Below, piece by piece: positions 1-12,100 of a stretch of DNA of 64,000 nucleotides. The notes beneath the pieces are model-generated. The model was not told the origin of the DNA. It searched no databases and saw nothing but the letters and a program-made list of their open reading frames with translations. Origin of the DNA: Dipteris shenzhenensis (lineage: Eukaryota; Polypodiophyta; Polypodiopsida; Gleicheniales). The position numbers and the translations under genes were made by a program. Each line of letters begins with the position of its first letter. The stretch's first letter is position 1. Location: the NCBI GenBank assembly GCA_047967505.1, contig CM106541.1; one strand, written 5' to 3'.

Positions 1-21
1 CCTATAAATCTTTGAAGCTGC

Positions 22-696
22 TTAATGTTTTTGGGTGGTTTGGCATGTCACTTTGTTTGGATCTATTTCCATTCCATCTTGTGAGATAATGTACCCTAGG
101 AGAATTCCTCGACTCATAGCAAATGCACATTTGGCTTGGTTTAAGCTTAGACTAGCCATTCTACACTTGGCAAAACATAAACTCAAGTGTTGTAGATGTT
201 CCACTCTTTTCCCAACAAATACTAAAAAATCATCAAGGAAGACTTTCATAAAAGATGTAAGATACTCAGCAAATACCCCCTGGATGTACTTTTGAAAGGT
301 TGGCGAAGCATTCTTAAGACCAAATGTCATGACATTAGAAGCAAATACTCCCCATTCAGTGACAAATGATGTTTTGTCTTTATCCTTACGTGCCATTCTT
401 ATCTGGTTGTAGCCATTGAAACCATCAAGAAAACTATAGATTTCATGACCTGCTACAACATCTAGTAAGGAATCACAAAATGGTAGAGGAAAAGGGTCAG
501 TAATGGTGGCAGCATTGAGCTTTCTGTAGTCCACACATATTCTGAGTTTTCCATTATTTTTGGGCACAATGTCAATAGGTGAAAGCCATGTAACATGGGT
601 GAGAGGATATATAAAACCAACTCTCAACAACTTAGCAATTTCTTCTTTGACTTGTTTTGCATAGTTGGGATTCATTATGTATCTTCCTTGCACCAC
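22..696 (-). pseudogene. gypsy reverse transcriptase fragment
   Basis: Contains 'GFIYPLTHVTWLSPIDIVPK', 'LRICVDYRKLNAATI', 'YSFLDGFNGYNQI' (first catalytic Asp), 'MTFGLKNASPTFQ' and 'FLDDFLVF' (the catalytic xxDD box), then 'LLGYIISQDGMEIDPNKV'. This is the conserved palm of Ty3/gypsy RT. The frame is open for 224 codons, but no complete pol frame exists around it; upstream sequence to the protease contains stops. Confidence 0.88.
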
Positions 697-1290
697 TAGT
701 ACAGCATCTTGCTTTAAGTTAATCCTGTGTTGACAGAACTTAGGGTCTTATATCAGTATAATGCCAAGCAAAGACGTCTTTATACTCTATCAATAAGTCT
801 TTTAATGCCATTTTAAAAGGTGGAGGAAGACTTGTACTTACCAAAATTATCTTGGGATTGTCACGGTCTCCAAGGTTCATCTCTTCCAAGTCATCCTATC
901 GGACTCTAGCACTCTTTTGCATATGCTCCTCAAATTGAGTTTCAGTTTCTAGGATGGCCTATGCAACTGATTTCGAATGGTTGTCTTGTCGAGTGTCCTC
1001 TGTGTGGGCATGATTGTCACTTGTCATATTGTGGTTGATAGAATCTTCCTCCGATTGTTTTTTGACCGTGTTCTATTTCACCGTGGTGGGATGTAGGTCG
1101 GGCAATGGTGTTTGTTGATTTGAGCATGTATACTGATCAATAATTTTGATCACATCAATTTCAAATATGGGGAAAACAGCAGGATTTCTCCTAAGGAAAT
1201 TCTCCTCCTCATCTTCCTCAAATTCATCTATCATGTTGATGCCCTCTGCCTGTAGTGTTTTGGGAAGCTTCTCTTTGAAAAAAAAAGATT

Positions 1291-1843
1291 TTAAACTTCT
1301 TTTTTCCTTTTTTGATCGTTATCCTTTCGGATCCCTAGTCTTGTTTTACTTTGGCATCTCTCAACCATGGCCTCCCCATAACATGGAATAGGCACAATCT
1401 CTTTCCTCCATTCTATGAGTACTACAAATGTGACTGTAAAGGATAGTCCCATAATGGTAATTTCATGTCCTCTTAGTATTTGAAGAGGTTGTATTCTTCT
1501 TTGGTCAGCCATTCTGACTTGAAATGGTGCTAGTGCAAGTTCATTGTTTGCAACAAAATTTCTTAAATAGATCCTCAAAGAGGATGTTCACCCCTGATCC
1601 TCCATCTACCAATAATTCTGGTATCCTTTGCCTTTTATAATCCACATCTATGAGTGAGACTTGATAATCCACATCTTCAATGCTGGATGTGTAAATGTCA
1701 GGTGTTTTCTCTTCATCATCACTCTGTGGATGATTTTTTGTTTGAGGAACGTCGGTAAAATGCAAATTCCGACATAATTGTTTCTTGAATGCTGGAACAA
1801 GATTCGGAAGTTGATCCAATGTTATCTGAACTTTGGAATCCAA
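1291..1843 (-). pseudogene. gypsy aspartic protease fragment
   Basis: The frame at 1843-1541 contains 'IPELLVDGGSGVNILFEDL'. The DGG-S/G context is a typical plant gypsy retropepsin active site (D-[ST]-G family variant). The overlapping frame at 1578-1291 continues the protease fold ('QPLQILRGHEITIMGLSF', 'IPCYGEAM'), so at least one frameshift lies near 1550. Confidence 0.7.
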
Positions 1844-1930
1844 AAGCTCTTTAAAGAAGAGTGTGGGGTATTCATGTTCATATTTGGCCTTTTCCTATAT
1901 CTGACTTCTATTCTTCAATGTGGTGTCTGC

Positions 1931-2316
1931 AATTGGAACAGCTTGCTCCTCTTTGATTTTCGTCCGCTTGACCCTATCACCACCACTATTTTTCTGTTCT
2001 ACTGAGCCCGAGGCTGTCCAGCAAATCATTTTTTCCTTTGGGAATATATCTCTGGTTGAAAGAAGCTTGTCATGTTGTGTGTGTATCTAGAACCTTGTTA
2101 AGTTGTTGGATGTTGCTTTGCTGAAGTTGTTTAGCTGTAGGTTGATGTGAGATGTTTTCCGTCGAAAGACTATAGGCTGTGTTTGGAGTCGAGCTAAGCC
2201 TTACCCTTGTTTTGGAGCTATGATGCTCTTACTTCTGTTGTTGTACCAGTTCATTGGCTTTGGTTTCATTCTTGGTGCATCTCCAAGGCCAAGCTCGAAT
2301 GATTTGCAAACTCCGT

Positions 2317-2349
<33 letters not shown>

Positions 2350-3316
2350 TTCTTTTTTTAAAAAAGTGTGTGCGAGTGAGTGTGCGTGTGAGAGAGAAAG
2401 AACCAAAATAGAAGGGGGCCATCATGGCAACAAAGTGTGTGGAACACTTTTTGTCAAAAATGTAACTAGTTGGAAGGCAGTGCTAACAAACCAAACAATG
2501 ACACCTAGTTCAAGTCTTATTTTCATGTAACATTTCTTTACATGGCTTGTAATCCTTGTTTGATTGTGTGATGTTCAATGTGACGTGAACACTAGAGTAC
2601 AAAAGGAAAGATTGATAACAATAATTGTTATTGGGCCATTATTATTATCATCATTGACATTTCTCATATTGTTATAATTTGCACCCATTCCCCTTCTGAT
2701 ACTATACTATTGCATCTAGAATTTCATCTAACTATAAAACTTTAGTAATCATAAGGTAAGAAAGAGGAACTATTCAAATGCGATAAATCGCAAGACACAA
2801 AATGTAAGGCAACAAGTACAAAGAGCAAAGTCACAAAGAGTGAACCAACCTCGTGCCTTACATTTCAACTTTAGGAGATTGCTAGTTTGTGTAAGAAGGA
2901 AAAAGCTAAAAGTTCACACTAATTGTTATAGAACCTTTAACATGTGTTATATTTGAAAAATAATTATTTACACGAGAGGGATCAAAACAATTTACAATCA
3001 TATTCTTGAAAGAAAAACAATTAACAATCATACAAACTTGCATCATGCCGACTGGGCTTATTTAAATTCATGAATAGGAAATTATATAATTTCATTAAAG
3101 GATGTGCTTATTTTTATATTATAAGTTCAAAGGACCATTTTGCAAAATTGTTGGGAAACCACCCAAAGTTCATTCCTTATTTGTTAACTTAAATATAGGT
3201 TAAATTTAGCACATTTTGTAAGGAAACTTCAAATTGAATAACATGCAATATCTCACTTAATACACATTATCATTTGATTGTATTATCTTCAAAAGTGTCA
3301 CCAAAATGGCTACGCA

Positions 3317-3318
<2 letters not shown>
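1931..3318. other. No gene seen; low-complexity and AT-rich spacer
   Basis: Includes an interrupted (GA)n tract at 2317-2349 followed by a short TG-rich stretch, then AT-rich DNA up to the (TC)n tract. Open frames here are short and unconvincing. Confidence 0.5.
2317..2349 (+). repeat. (GA)n microsatellite
   Basis: Sixteen or so GA units with one AA interruption. The open frames across it on both strands are artefacts of the repeat. Confidence 0.95.
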
Positions 3319-3380
<62 letters not shown>

Positions 3381-3480
3381 CTGTGTGTGTGCGCACGCGT
3401 GTGTGCACGTGTACATCTGTGTGTGCATGTGCTTGTCTCTTATGTGTGTGTGTGTGTGTGTGCGTGCTTGTCTCTTATAA
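3319..3480 (+). repeat. (TC)30 followed by TG-rich microsatellite
   Basis: About 30 TC units at 3319-3378, then alternating TG/GC/CA stretches to about 3475. It forms the 5' flank of the first LINE. Confidence 0.95.
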
Positions 3481-3492
3481 ATATCTATAAAT

Positions 3493-6400
3493 ATGCTTGC
3501 TCATATCAAATGCCTTACCTTAAATGTTCAAGGGATGTGCGACAATAGGAAATGGAAATCTATGTGGCTATATATCAATCAATTTCAACCTGATATAGTG
3601 GCATTACAAGAACACAATCACCATGTCCACGCAGGAAAGAAAGGTCAATACTGCAACTATGATATCTTTTATGCTGGGGAGCACTCTTTCTCAAATGTAG
3701 TCATTCTGATTAAGCATGAGCTTCAGCTAGTTATTGCTTTGAATGACAATCAAGGCAAGTGGATTATTCTTCAATGCATTATTTAAGGCGAGGTGTTTGA
3801 ATTTGCTTCTGTATATGCACCTCAATCTTCTCGAGATAGAAGTGCAATTTGGGATGCCATGCACTGATATCCATGGAGATATCATGCCTTTATATGTGGG
3901 GATTTCAATAATGCTCCGCAATAGGGTGACAATACATCAGGAAATACTCATATGTTAACCTTTGAAAGGCATGCATGGTCTCAATTACTAATTCATCTTA
4001 ATCTGGTTGATCTTTGGAAGGAATTGTAGCCTTTGTCACCTGGATACACTTTTCAACATAATGCCCTTTCTTCTTACCAAGCACGTCTGGATCACTGGTA
4101 TAGTGTAGCCCCACAACAAAATGATGATTTTACATGCAAAATGTGGGTTGACTATGCCTTTGTGCATTCAGATCATGCACTGTTATGGTTGAGGCTATCT
4201 TTTCATGATATGCCAGATGATAGACTGCCTCAAAGGCGACATTTGATTGTGAACAATAGTTATTTACAGCATGTTACTTTCAAGGCAATGGTTACTAATG
4301 CCTATCAATCTCTGTCTTCTCAGAGCCACTTTGATATTGATAATGCATGGCATTCTTTTATTTCCGAAATGCAAGTTGTAATTAGAGGTTATGGCAAGTC
4401 TTACATGAAGACTATGAGGGAAACTATTGCTCAGGCTAAATTGACTTGCCAAGACCTCACTGAACTCAGTCAATTTCGTCCTTTGTTCTTGCATGAGCAA
4501 ACAACACTATGCTAAACATTGTCTCCAACTCAATGATCACAGGAAACTTGCCAAATGGGAGACCAGAGCAAGACAAAGAGCTTTCATAGATAAAGGCTGT
4601 TCTTTCAAATAATTTTTTAAAAGCTTGCATCAGAAGAGATTAAACACAAATATTTGCAGGGTGCTTAAGCCTGATGGTTCATGGTCTTACAATTGAGTTT
4701 TTCTTAGAATATTGGCCTCTTTTGAAGCATACTTTGCTGCATATGGTGAATTCTGCTTGGCAAAATCAAAAAATGCCAGACACATGGAAGAGAGGTCTTG
4801 TTAAACTCCTTCCAAAGAAGCAAATCTGTGAATCTTTGACTGATTGGAGACCTATCACGCTTATGCCAATTATTTACAAATGTACTACCAAAATGATTGT
4901 TGACCGGATAAAAGGCTATTTGCATGATGGGTTGCATCCTGCGCAATCTCGTAGGCATATCACAGACAACATTGCTAATGCCTATGTTGGAATAGAATAT
5001 GCCAAATATATGCAGCAGGATGTTTTGCTATTGCAAGTTGATATTGCCAAAGCTTTGAACACTGTTCAGTGGGATTTTATTTCACAAACAATGCAGGCAT
5101 TGGAAGATAGTCAAGTTGCCTGCATAATTTCAAGGGATATTTCTACAACCTAGACTCTTGGTTGTTCTGTTCGGCAAGGCTGTCCCCTTAGTGCTTTACT
5201 ATTTGCCATAGCCACTCATCCAACGCTTCAATATATGGACCACCTTTTGGACACCGGTCTGTTGCATGGATTGGAAATTCCTGGCAGTAGCAGCACGATC
5301 GCGCTCAAGCATATGCTGATGATTCTGTCTTTATCTCGAAAAATACTCAGAGCGATCTCTCCTTGATTATGCAGGCTCTTTCCACATATGGCTTGGCTGT
5401 TGGTTTTCATGTAAATTTTCAGAAATCTAAGCTCTTGCCGTTACATGCTAAATACTGACAGTCTTTTGTGACCTGGGGAAATTTTTCCACCTTCTCAAAT
5501 GATTCGACATCTTGGCTATCCTCTAGGTTGGGGGCTCACTCGTTCGCAACAAACTGATTGGGTGCTCACCAAGCTGAGGAAAAAAATTGAATATTGGAAG
5601 CTTGCAACTTGGCCATTACATGTTCGTTTGTGAATAATGCAATCCATTTTGATAGCATACATACAATTCTATCTACCTCTCATTATGTTTACTAAGGCAG
5701 ATCTGGTTTCCTTTATGTCTGCTATCATGGAGATTTTCTGGCGTTCAAAAAATGGCAAGAAAAGTCTCAGATTACTCTCTATGCATCGTCTCTCTTCTCC
5801 AAAGATGCACAGGGGTTTGAACATACTCAATATTCAAGTGCATATACTTGCTCACAGGGGGGAAATGATGTTGCACTTTATGCAAGGGGATCAGCCTTGG
5901 GCTTTCATGATCCGCTCTCTTTTGTTGCATATTGATACTTCTGCTTTTGGGCATTGACAGCCTACATAGTGGGATTTTCTACTTGACTCTATTCAAGGCA
6001 AGATCAGAGGCTGTCCTTTTGTCTCTCGTTTGCTTCTTGATTGGAAGCATATTTTATCCCACTTGGAATGGAATGACATGGATTCTTTGTTGGGAAATTC
6101 CTTAAGGGCTGAGAATATTTATTGGTCCAAAGTATTCCACCCTCCTTTGGCTATACAAGAACCCAGGCGTTCTTATTTTATATCTTTCAAAGGAATTGCT
6201 TTTGTGACGGATGTACTTTGAGATGATGACACTCTTTTATCTTTTTCTGCGACTGCTAGCAAGTATGGTTTGGGAGCTCATTATCGTCTATGGCACAAAA
6301 TTGCAGAAATGCTTCAACCTTTCTTGCCGGTACCTTGTTTGGAACTTCAAAATAGGCTTGAGGATTGGATTCTCCATTCTTTCTCTTCTTCAGCCCATCC

Positions 6401-6990
6401 TTTGAAGCTGTCACATATCACAGTGCCTTCTCTGTATAAAGTGTTGTTACCTCTGCCTTTTGGGTTTCTGACAGAGCCAATTCTGTTTGGCATATGGATC
6501 GCCCATCAAAGTGGTGGAGAAAGCGTTTGCATCTCCTTTGGCATTATAAAGTCCCTCTTAGGCAACAGGTTTTCCTCTGGCAAGTCCTACTTGGCATTTT
6601 TCCGTCTGGGCAATTACTCTCGCATAGACATATTGCCTCGACTGTTTGCCACAGATGTCTACATTTCTGCTGAATCTGTGCCTCACATTTTATGGCATTG
6701 TCCACATACTTGTGATTTCCTTGCTCTCATTCATCAGGGGCTTCGAGCGAGATTTCCTACTGTTACTTTTGGCAGGTTCTTCTCGTTATTTGACTTTCAT
6801 CTATCTAGACAAGGTTTTGATTTATTTTTTGTTTGAGTGCGCTACTAGGCACTTTGGACTCTATGGATGGACAAAAATCATAGTCTTTGGTGATCCTGCT
6901 TTTCCATCTTTTGTTTTTTCAAACAATCTCTGCGACAATCGTTTTATGATTGCTTCCAAACTCATTTGATTGACCATGATGTATATATGG
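3493..6990 (+). pseudogene. LINE A ORF2 (endonuclease + RT), disrupted
   Basis: Endonuclease: 'QPDIVALQEHNHH' with the catalytic Glu, 'FASVYAPQSS', 'ICGDFNNAP' near 3896 (frame-shifted) and 'SDHALLWLRL'. RT: 'WRPITLMPIIYKC' at about 4848, 'VDIAKALNTVQWDFIS' (the usual AFD is ALN), 'CSVRQGCPLSALLFAIA' near 5164 and 'YADDSV' near 5310. The C-terminal finger 'HILWHCPHTCDF' is near 6685, and the end 'DHDVYMAYTEIFS' stops near 7012. At least six frameshifts or stops split it, and the AFD change removes a catalytic Asp. Confidence 0.85.
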
Positions 6991-7085
6991 CTTATACTGA
7001 GATTTTCAGTTGAGTAGTAGTTACTCCGCTTTAGGAGTACCTATGAATGTAATTATTTCACAACAATAAAATATTCTTCTCACCA
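3493..7085 (+). mobile_element. LINE A, 5'-truncated at the start of ORF2, TG-flanked
   Basis: Non-LTR retrotransposon lacking ORF1. It begins at the ORF2 start ('CLTLNVQG'), runs through endonuclease, RT and a C-terminal zinc-finger region, and ends with 'aataaaatattc' and an A-rich tail joined directly to (TG)n at 7092. Both ends therefore abut TG-rich microsatellite. The ORF2 ending matches short LINE tails at 16.25-16.40 kb. Confidence 0.88.
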
Positions 7086-7158
7086 AAAAATGTGTGTGTG
7101 TGTGTGTGTGCACGCGTATGTGTATGTGTATGTATGTGTGTGTGTGTGTTTGTGTGTG

Positions 7159-7264
7159 TATGGCTTATACTGAGATTTTCGGTTGAGTAGTAGTTACTCC
7201 ACTTTTGGAGTACCTATGAATGTAATTATTTCACAATAATAAAATATTCTTCTCACCAAAAAAT
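7159..7264 (+). mobile_element. Second copy of the LINE A 3' tail (about 105 bp)
   Basis: Repeats 6986-7091 with only a few substitutions, starting at 'tatggcttatactgag' and ending in the same A-rich tail. (TG)n lies on both sides (7092-7158 and 7265 onward). Either a severely 5'-truncated new insertion into the tail of LINE A, or a duplication through the TG tracts. Confidence 0.8.
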
Positions 7265-7286
7265 GTGTGTGTGCGCGCGCACGCGT

Positions 7287-7328
<42 letters not shown>

Positions 7329-7362
7329 TGTCAGTCAGTGTGAGTGTGTGTGTGTGTGTGAG
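7265..7362 (+). repeat. (TG)n-rich microsatellite, 5' flank of LINE B
   Basis: Alternating purine-pyrimidine TG/CG/TA units, with the longest pure TG run at about 7296-7327, then TG/GA-rich DNA. Confidence 0.95.
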
Positions 7363-7440
7363 AGAGACAGAGAGCGTGAGAGAGTGCGGACTCTGCTATT
7401 CAGTCTTGCTACGGATTCTGTGTAGCCTCCCTCCCTGTCC

Positions 7441-7867
7441 GTACATCTGTACGATCGCCGTACGTTTTTCATACGATCGTACGGACAACTAGGTCTGCCT
7501 CGTCCCTACGTAGCTCTGAGTAGTCATGTACCTATCTGCATCGCCATCATCGTACTATTTTCTGAAGACCCTTCCGTATGTCCGTACAGCCCCATCGATT
7601 TCTGTGCAATCTCTTCCGTATATCCGTACAGCCCTGTCCATTCCCGTACAATCTCTCTGTGCCCCGTAAGCATCTTCGTACGGTTCAATTTTCCCGTATA
7701 GTCTCCTCCGTTCATCCGTATAACTACCCCTCAGCATCTCCGTACGGTTCAGTTTTCCCGTACGGTCTCCTCTGAAAATCCGTACAGTCCCGTTTTTGCC
7801 CTTGCTCCTGCACTTTTCCGTACAGTCCTAGTTTTCTCGCTTGTTTGATTCTATACCTCTTCGTACA
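7441..7867. promoter_or_regulatory. GTAC-rich 5' leader of LINE B
   Basis: About 15 GTAC tetramers in 427 bp, mostly as TCCGTACAG, TCCGTACGG or CCGTACAA, where about two are expected by chance. TCCGTACA matches the plant SBP/SPL binding consensus (TNCGTACAA). Placed where a LINE internal promoter or 5' UTR would lie. The regulatory role is inference. Confidence 0.5.
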
Positions 7868-7894
7868 GTTCCTCTTTCCTTGTCGTATTCAATC

Positions 7895-8957
7895 ATGGCT
7901 TTAGGTTCGAATGTTTGTACATATGCTCGAAAAGAAAGACCTGCAGATGCGAAGCGCCGCCCTTCACAGCCTGCAACACAAGATGATGAACTTACTATGG
8001 AAGCTTAATACGTGTTTGATACACTTAAGGATGACTTTCAGCAGTCATGACAGAAATGGGGCAAACCAGTTCCAAAGGTCACATAGAAATTGAAATTGCC
8101 ATCCCTCGTGAATCCTCTCAGGAAGTTATCTCAAACTGCGGTAATAATTTTCTTTCCAGGAAGAATCCCAGCAGCTAGTGATGTTGCACATTGGATTAAG
8201 TCCATCCTTGGAGGATGCTTTGTAGAGGGAGTATATTTTGCATCTAGAGGCTTTTATGAGGTGCACTTATCAGATGCTTTGTGCAAGCAGAGGCTACTTG
8301 AGCTTTCTCCCCTCTTTTACAGGAAGCAGATGGTACATGCTATGCCTTGGTCCCCAAACAAGGATTATCAAAGTCTTATACGACATCATTGCCCTGTATG
8401 GGTTGAGGTTGTTAATTTCCCGGACTATATGCATGAAGAATTGCCTGGATTGGCTGCTTCTTTGGGACAGGTCATTTGTCCTTTATGCCCTATGGGAAAC
8501 CGTAACAGGTTCTGCATTCTCTGGGACACTGATACACCTACCCCTCCTTCTATTGCAGTGGAAGTTGAGGGAGTGCAATTGGGAAAAAAGTATTTTGAAT
8601 TGAAATGGGGTGTATTTGCAGGAGCTTGTTTTGCCTGTCACAAGTTTGGGCATCTAGCCTCTGAATGCCCCAATGGTTCTGCATCAGCCCCCTCCCAATG
8701 CTTTGCCACCCAAGACACGGGAAAAGAATGACAATTTGCAAGCTAAGATAGCAAATAGAAATGGAGCAAAGAATGCCAAACCAATTAATCGAGCGCAATC
8801 ACTTGCTGGAAAAGGAAAAGGAAAAGAAAAAGAGAAGATGAAGGAATCTGCGGGAACTGATCAGGATGGCTTTCAACAACCTAAGAAGGTGGTTGTATTG
8901 AAGCAACGCCCCTTCCAATCTCGTCAATGGGATGCTTCTTCTCCCTCACCAGGATAG
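7895..8957 (+). pseudogene. LINE B ORF1 (gag-like, CCHC), disrupted
   Basis: Starts at ATG 7895 ('MALGSNVCTYARKERPADAK'). The same frame meets stops at 8006 (TAA), then a TGA and a TAG before 8090, and is open from 8090 to 8731. It encodes a DUF4283-like region ('AHWIKSILGGCFVEGVYFAS') and a zinc knuckle 'CFACHKFGHLASEC'. A frameshift near 8700 continues into a Lys/Gln-rich tail ending at 8957. Nucleic-acid chaperone role by analogy to plant LINE ORF1. Confidence 0.82.
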
Positions 8958-9164
8958 GCTTCCACTTTAGCTCCTGTCCTTCAAAATTGGGTGGGAGTTT
9001 TGAAGAAGGGCATCCCCATATGTGATTCTGAAGAAGGGGAGAATGCTATTTCCTTCATGGATCATGAGGGAACGTAGCCCATGCAAGCAGAGGCTCTGCC
9101 TCTCTGATATCTTGTTCTATACTTATACTTTACTGTATATATCCCTTCATACATCAAACACTTA

Positions 9165-12100
9165 AGTGCTTTACATACAATGTACAGAGCCTCTACAATG
9201 TCTCAAAGTGGAGGCTTTTATGGAATTATGTACATAAAATGCAGCCAGATATTGTTTGTTTGCAAAAGCATAATCAACACTCTAAGGTTGGTCATCATGA
9301 TTTTTTTGGCGGTTATGACATATACTATGTTGGTGCCACTACCTACTCAGGTGTATGCATAATGGTCAGACATGAGCTGGAGCCTCAGTTAGCTTTCAAT
9401 GATAGCAGTGGCAGATGGATGGTCATACAATGTAATGTCAATGGTGATATTCTTGAGTTTGCATCAGTCTATGCCTTCCAGACCTCTGCCATGAGGGCTT
9501 CTTTATGGGATTCTTTAAGCAAATATCCCTGGAGATCTAATGCATTCATCTGTGGAGATTTTAATAATTCCCCTCTGCCAAGAGATAACACCACTTCAAG
9601 ATCTCATATGCTATCATTGGAAAGGCAGAAATGGGATAGCATGCTTCTTTCTGTGCAGGCTGAAGATTTATGGCTGCTTCTTCAAGGGTCAGTGCCTGGA
9701 TATACTTTTCATCATAATGCACTTACTACATACTGGGCAAGGCTTGACAGATGGTATTTGCTTTACCCACAACAATATGCAGATTTTAGCCCTCATCTCC
9801 TCATAGATTTCTCATTGGGCTTGTCAGATCATGCCCCATTATGGATGAATCTGCACCTTGGTATGCCACTGGATGATTTGCCACCCCTTTCCAGTAGATT
9901 ATTGCATGTTAATCAGGCTTATTTCCGACATCACTATTTCGAGCAAATGATCAGACTTGCAATTCATCCCTTGCCTTTGCATGCCCAGGAGGACATGGAC
10001 TATGCTTGGGACAGCTTTGTCTCTCGTATACAGAATGCCATTAGGGAGTATGGAAACTGGCATATGACTAAATGGAGGAATGAGGTCAAATGGGCAAAAA
10101 GGACAGCACAACAATAGACTAAATTCTCACATTTAAGGCCTCTTTCTGAATCAGAAAATGATTCCCTTTCACAAGCCTTTTTCCAGGGCCTGCATGCTAC
10201 TCGACAGAAAAATTCATGTCTCCGGGTAAGGAAGCTAGATGGCTCTTGGACGCACTCTTTCTCTGATCTCCAAGATGAATGCCAAAATTATTTTCAGAAA
10301 TTGTTCTCTGCTCCTGGTTCCCCATCAAATCAAATGACAGATGCGAGGAGTGAATTCCTCCAATATGTTTCTGAAATAGTGGAAATGGATGATGCTCTCA
10401 CCTTGGAGAGACCTTTTACTGATACAGAGCTTGATAATGCATTGCTCCACCTCAGCAAATACAAGTCCCCTGGCTGGGATGGCCTTACGGTGGAATTTTA
10501 TATTTCTTTTTGGAATGATTTGAAAGATGTCCTCTTGCAAATGATCAATGTTGCCTGGCAAGAAAATCAGTTTTACCGCACTCTTGGAAGCATGGCATAG
10601 TTTAACTTGTGCCCAAAAAACATCTGTGTGACCATATGTCAGATTGGAGGCCTATTACCTTGATGCCTGTAGTTTACAAACTCATTGCCAAAATGATTGT
10701 GTATAGGCTTCATGGGATACTGAATGCGGGCCTTCATCCTCATCAGTATGAGTTTGTGCCACGCAGACAAATCCATGACAATATCTCCAACGCATTGACT
10801 GCAATTGAATATCCTAAGTATTCGCATCAAGATGTGCTCATATTGCAAGTAGATATTGCTAAGGCATTTGACACTGTTCAATGGGATTTTATCTCCCAAA
10901 TCATGACAAAGTTGGGCTTTGGTCCAAAGATAGCAAATGCAATTTACTGGCTTTATTCTCGCTCTACTTCTCAGTGCATTCTTGGAGGTCATCTATCTCA
11001 GTCATGGACATTGGATAGATCAGTTAGACAGGGTTGCCCTCTTAGTGCTCTCTTTTATGCCATTGCGACCCATCCCCTCTTAATGTATCTTGATCATCTT
11101 ACAAACACAGGACAGATGACTGGTCTAAAAATCCCTGGGGCTGCATCTTTCTTGGCACAAGCATATGCTGATGATTCCTTCTTTATGCCATAGAATTCTC
11201 CTCAGGAAGTTCACATGCTTATGACCACTCTATCATTGTATGGATTGGCAACGGAATTGCATGTTAATTTTGACAAATCTAAATTGCTTCCACTGAAATA
11301 ATGTGACTGGCATTCTATTCTCTGGCCAGGTCAGGTGGTGCATTCCAAAGATGTAGTCAGGCATTTGGGATATCCTATAGGAGGGCATATCACCAGGAAG
11401 CAGCAATTAAAATGGATCTTCCAAAGACTTCAACATAAACTGGAATATTGGAAAATTTATACTTGGCCTCTTCATGTCAGGCTCAGAATAGTACAGCCCA
11501 TTGTAATGTCCTATGTTCAGTTCTTTTTGCCTTTGCTACATTGGTCCTCCAGAGATATTTCAGACTTTATGTCTCAAGCTATGGAGATATTATGGAGGAC
11601 AAAAACTGCTGTGAAAGCATTCAGACTGATGAAGATGGAACTGGTATGCTCTCCTAGGATGCATGGTGGACTTAATATCCTCAATATAAGATATCATGTA
11701 CTTGCAAGGAAGGCAACTATGCTCCATACTTTTTTCCGCCAACAACCACCATGGACTTATATGATAGCATCCATGTGTGTCAACATGAGGACTTTTGCTT
11801 ATGGTCATTGGACTACTAATCATTGGGAGGTTGTCATTGGGAGATTTGTAGGGAAGATACCTAGCTGTCCTTTCTCTACTGCTCTAATACTTGACTAGAA
11901 ACAAGTACTTTCTAAGGTTAAATGGACTTCTCGTAATTGCTCGGGGACAAACTCGATGAGGAAAGAAAGTATTCATTGGAGTGCCATCTTTGACATTCCA
12001 CTCGCTTTACAGGAACCTGTTCGTGCATACAACCTCTTGAAATTGGGCATTAGATACATACATGATGTGGTAGATAATCAAGGTTATGTCTTATCTTTTC

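Larger units (their letters stand above)
1..1930 (-). mobile_element. Ty3/gypsy relic, protease to RT, running off the left edge
   Basis: Minus-strand pol remnant. The protease part is at about 1843-1291 and the reverse transcriptase at 696-22; the element would continue leftwards with RNase H and integrase. Between 1290 and 700 the pol linker is broken by stops. No LTR is visible in the window. A gypsy fragment at 55.3 kb is plausibly of a related type. Confidence 0.85.

Noticed and set aside
1146-2005. Plus-strand open frames across the left gypsy relic
   Set aside because: Shadows of the minus-strand protease/pol region.
3274-3548. Three overlapping open frames of Ser-Leu and Cys-Val repeats
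   Set aside because: They are translations of the (TC)n(TG)n microsatellite. Similar frames at 7265-7492, 12843-13216 and 16057-16341 were rejected for the same reason.
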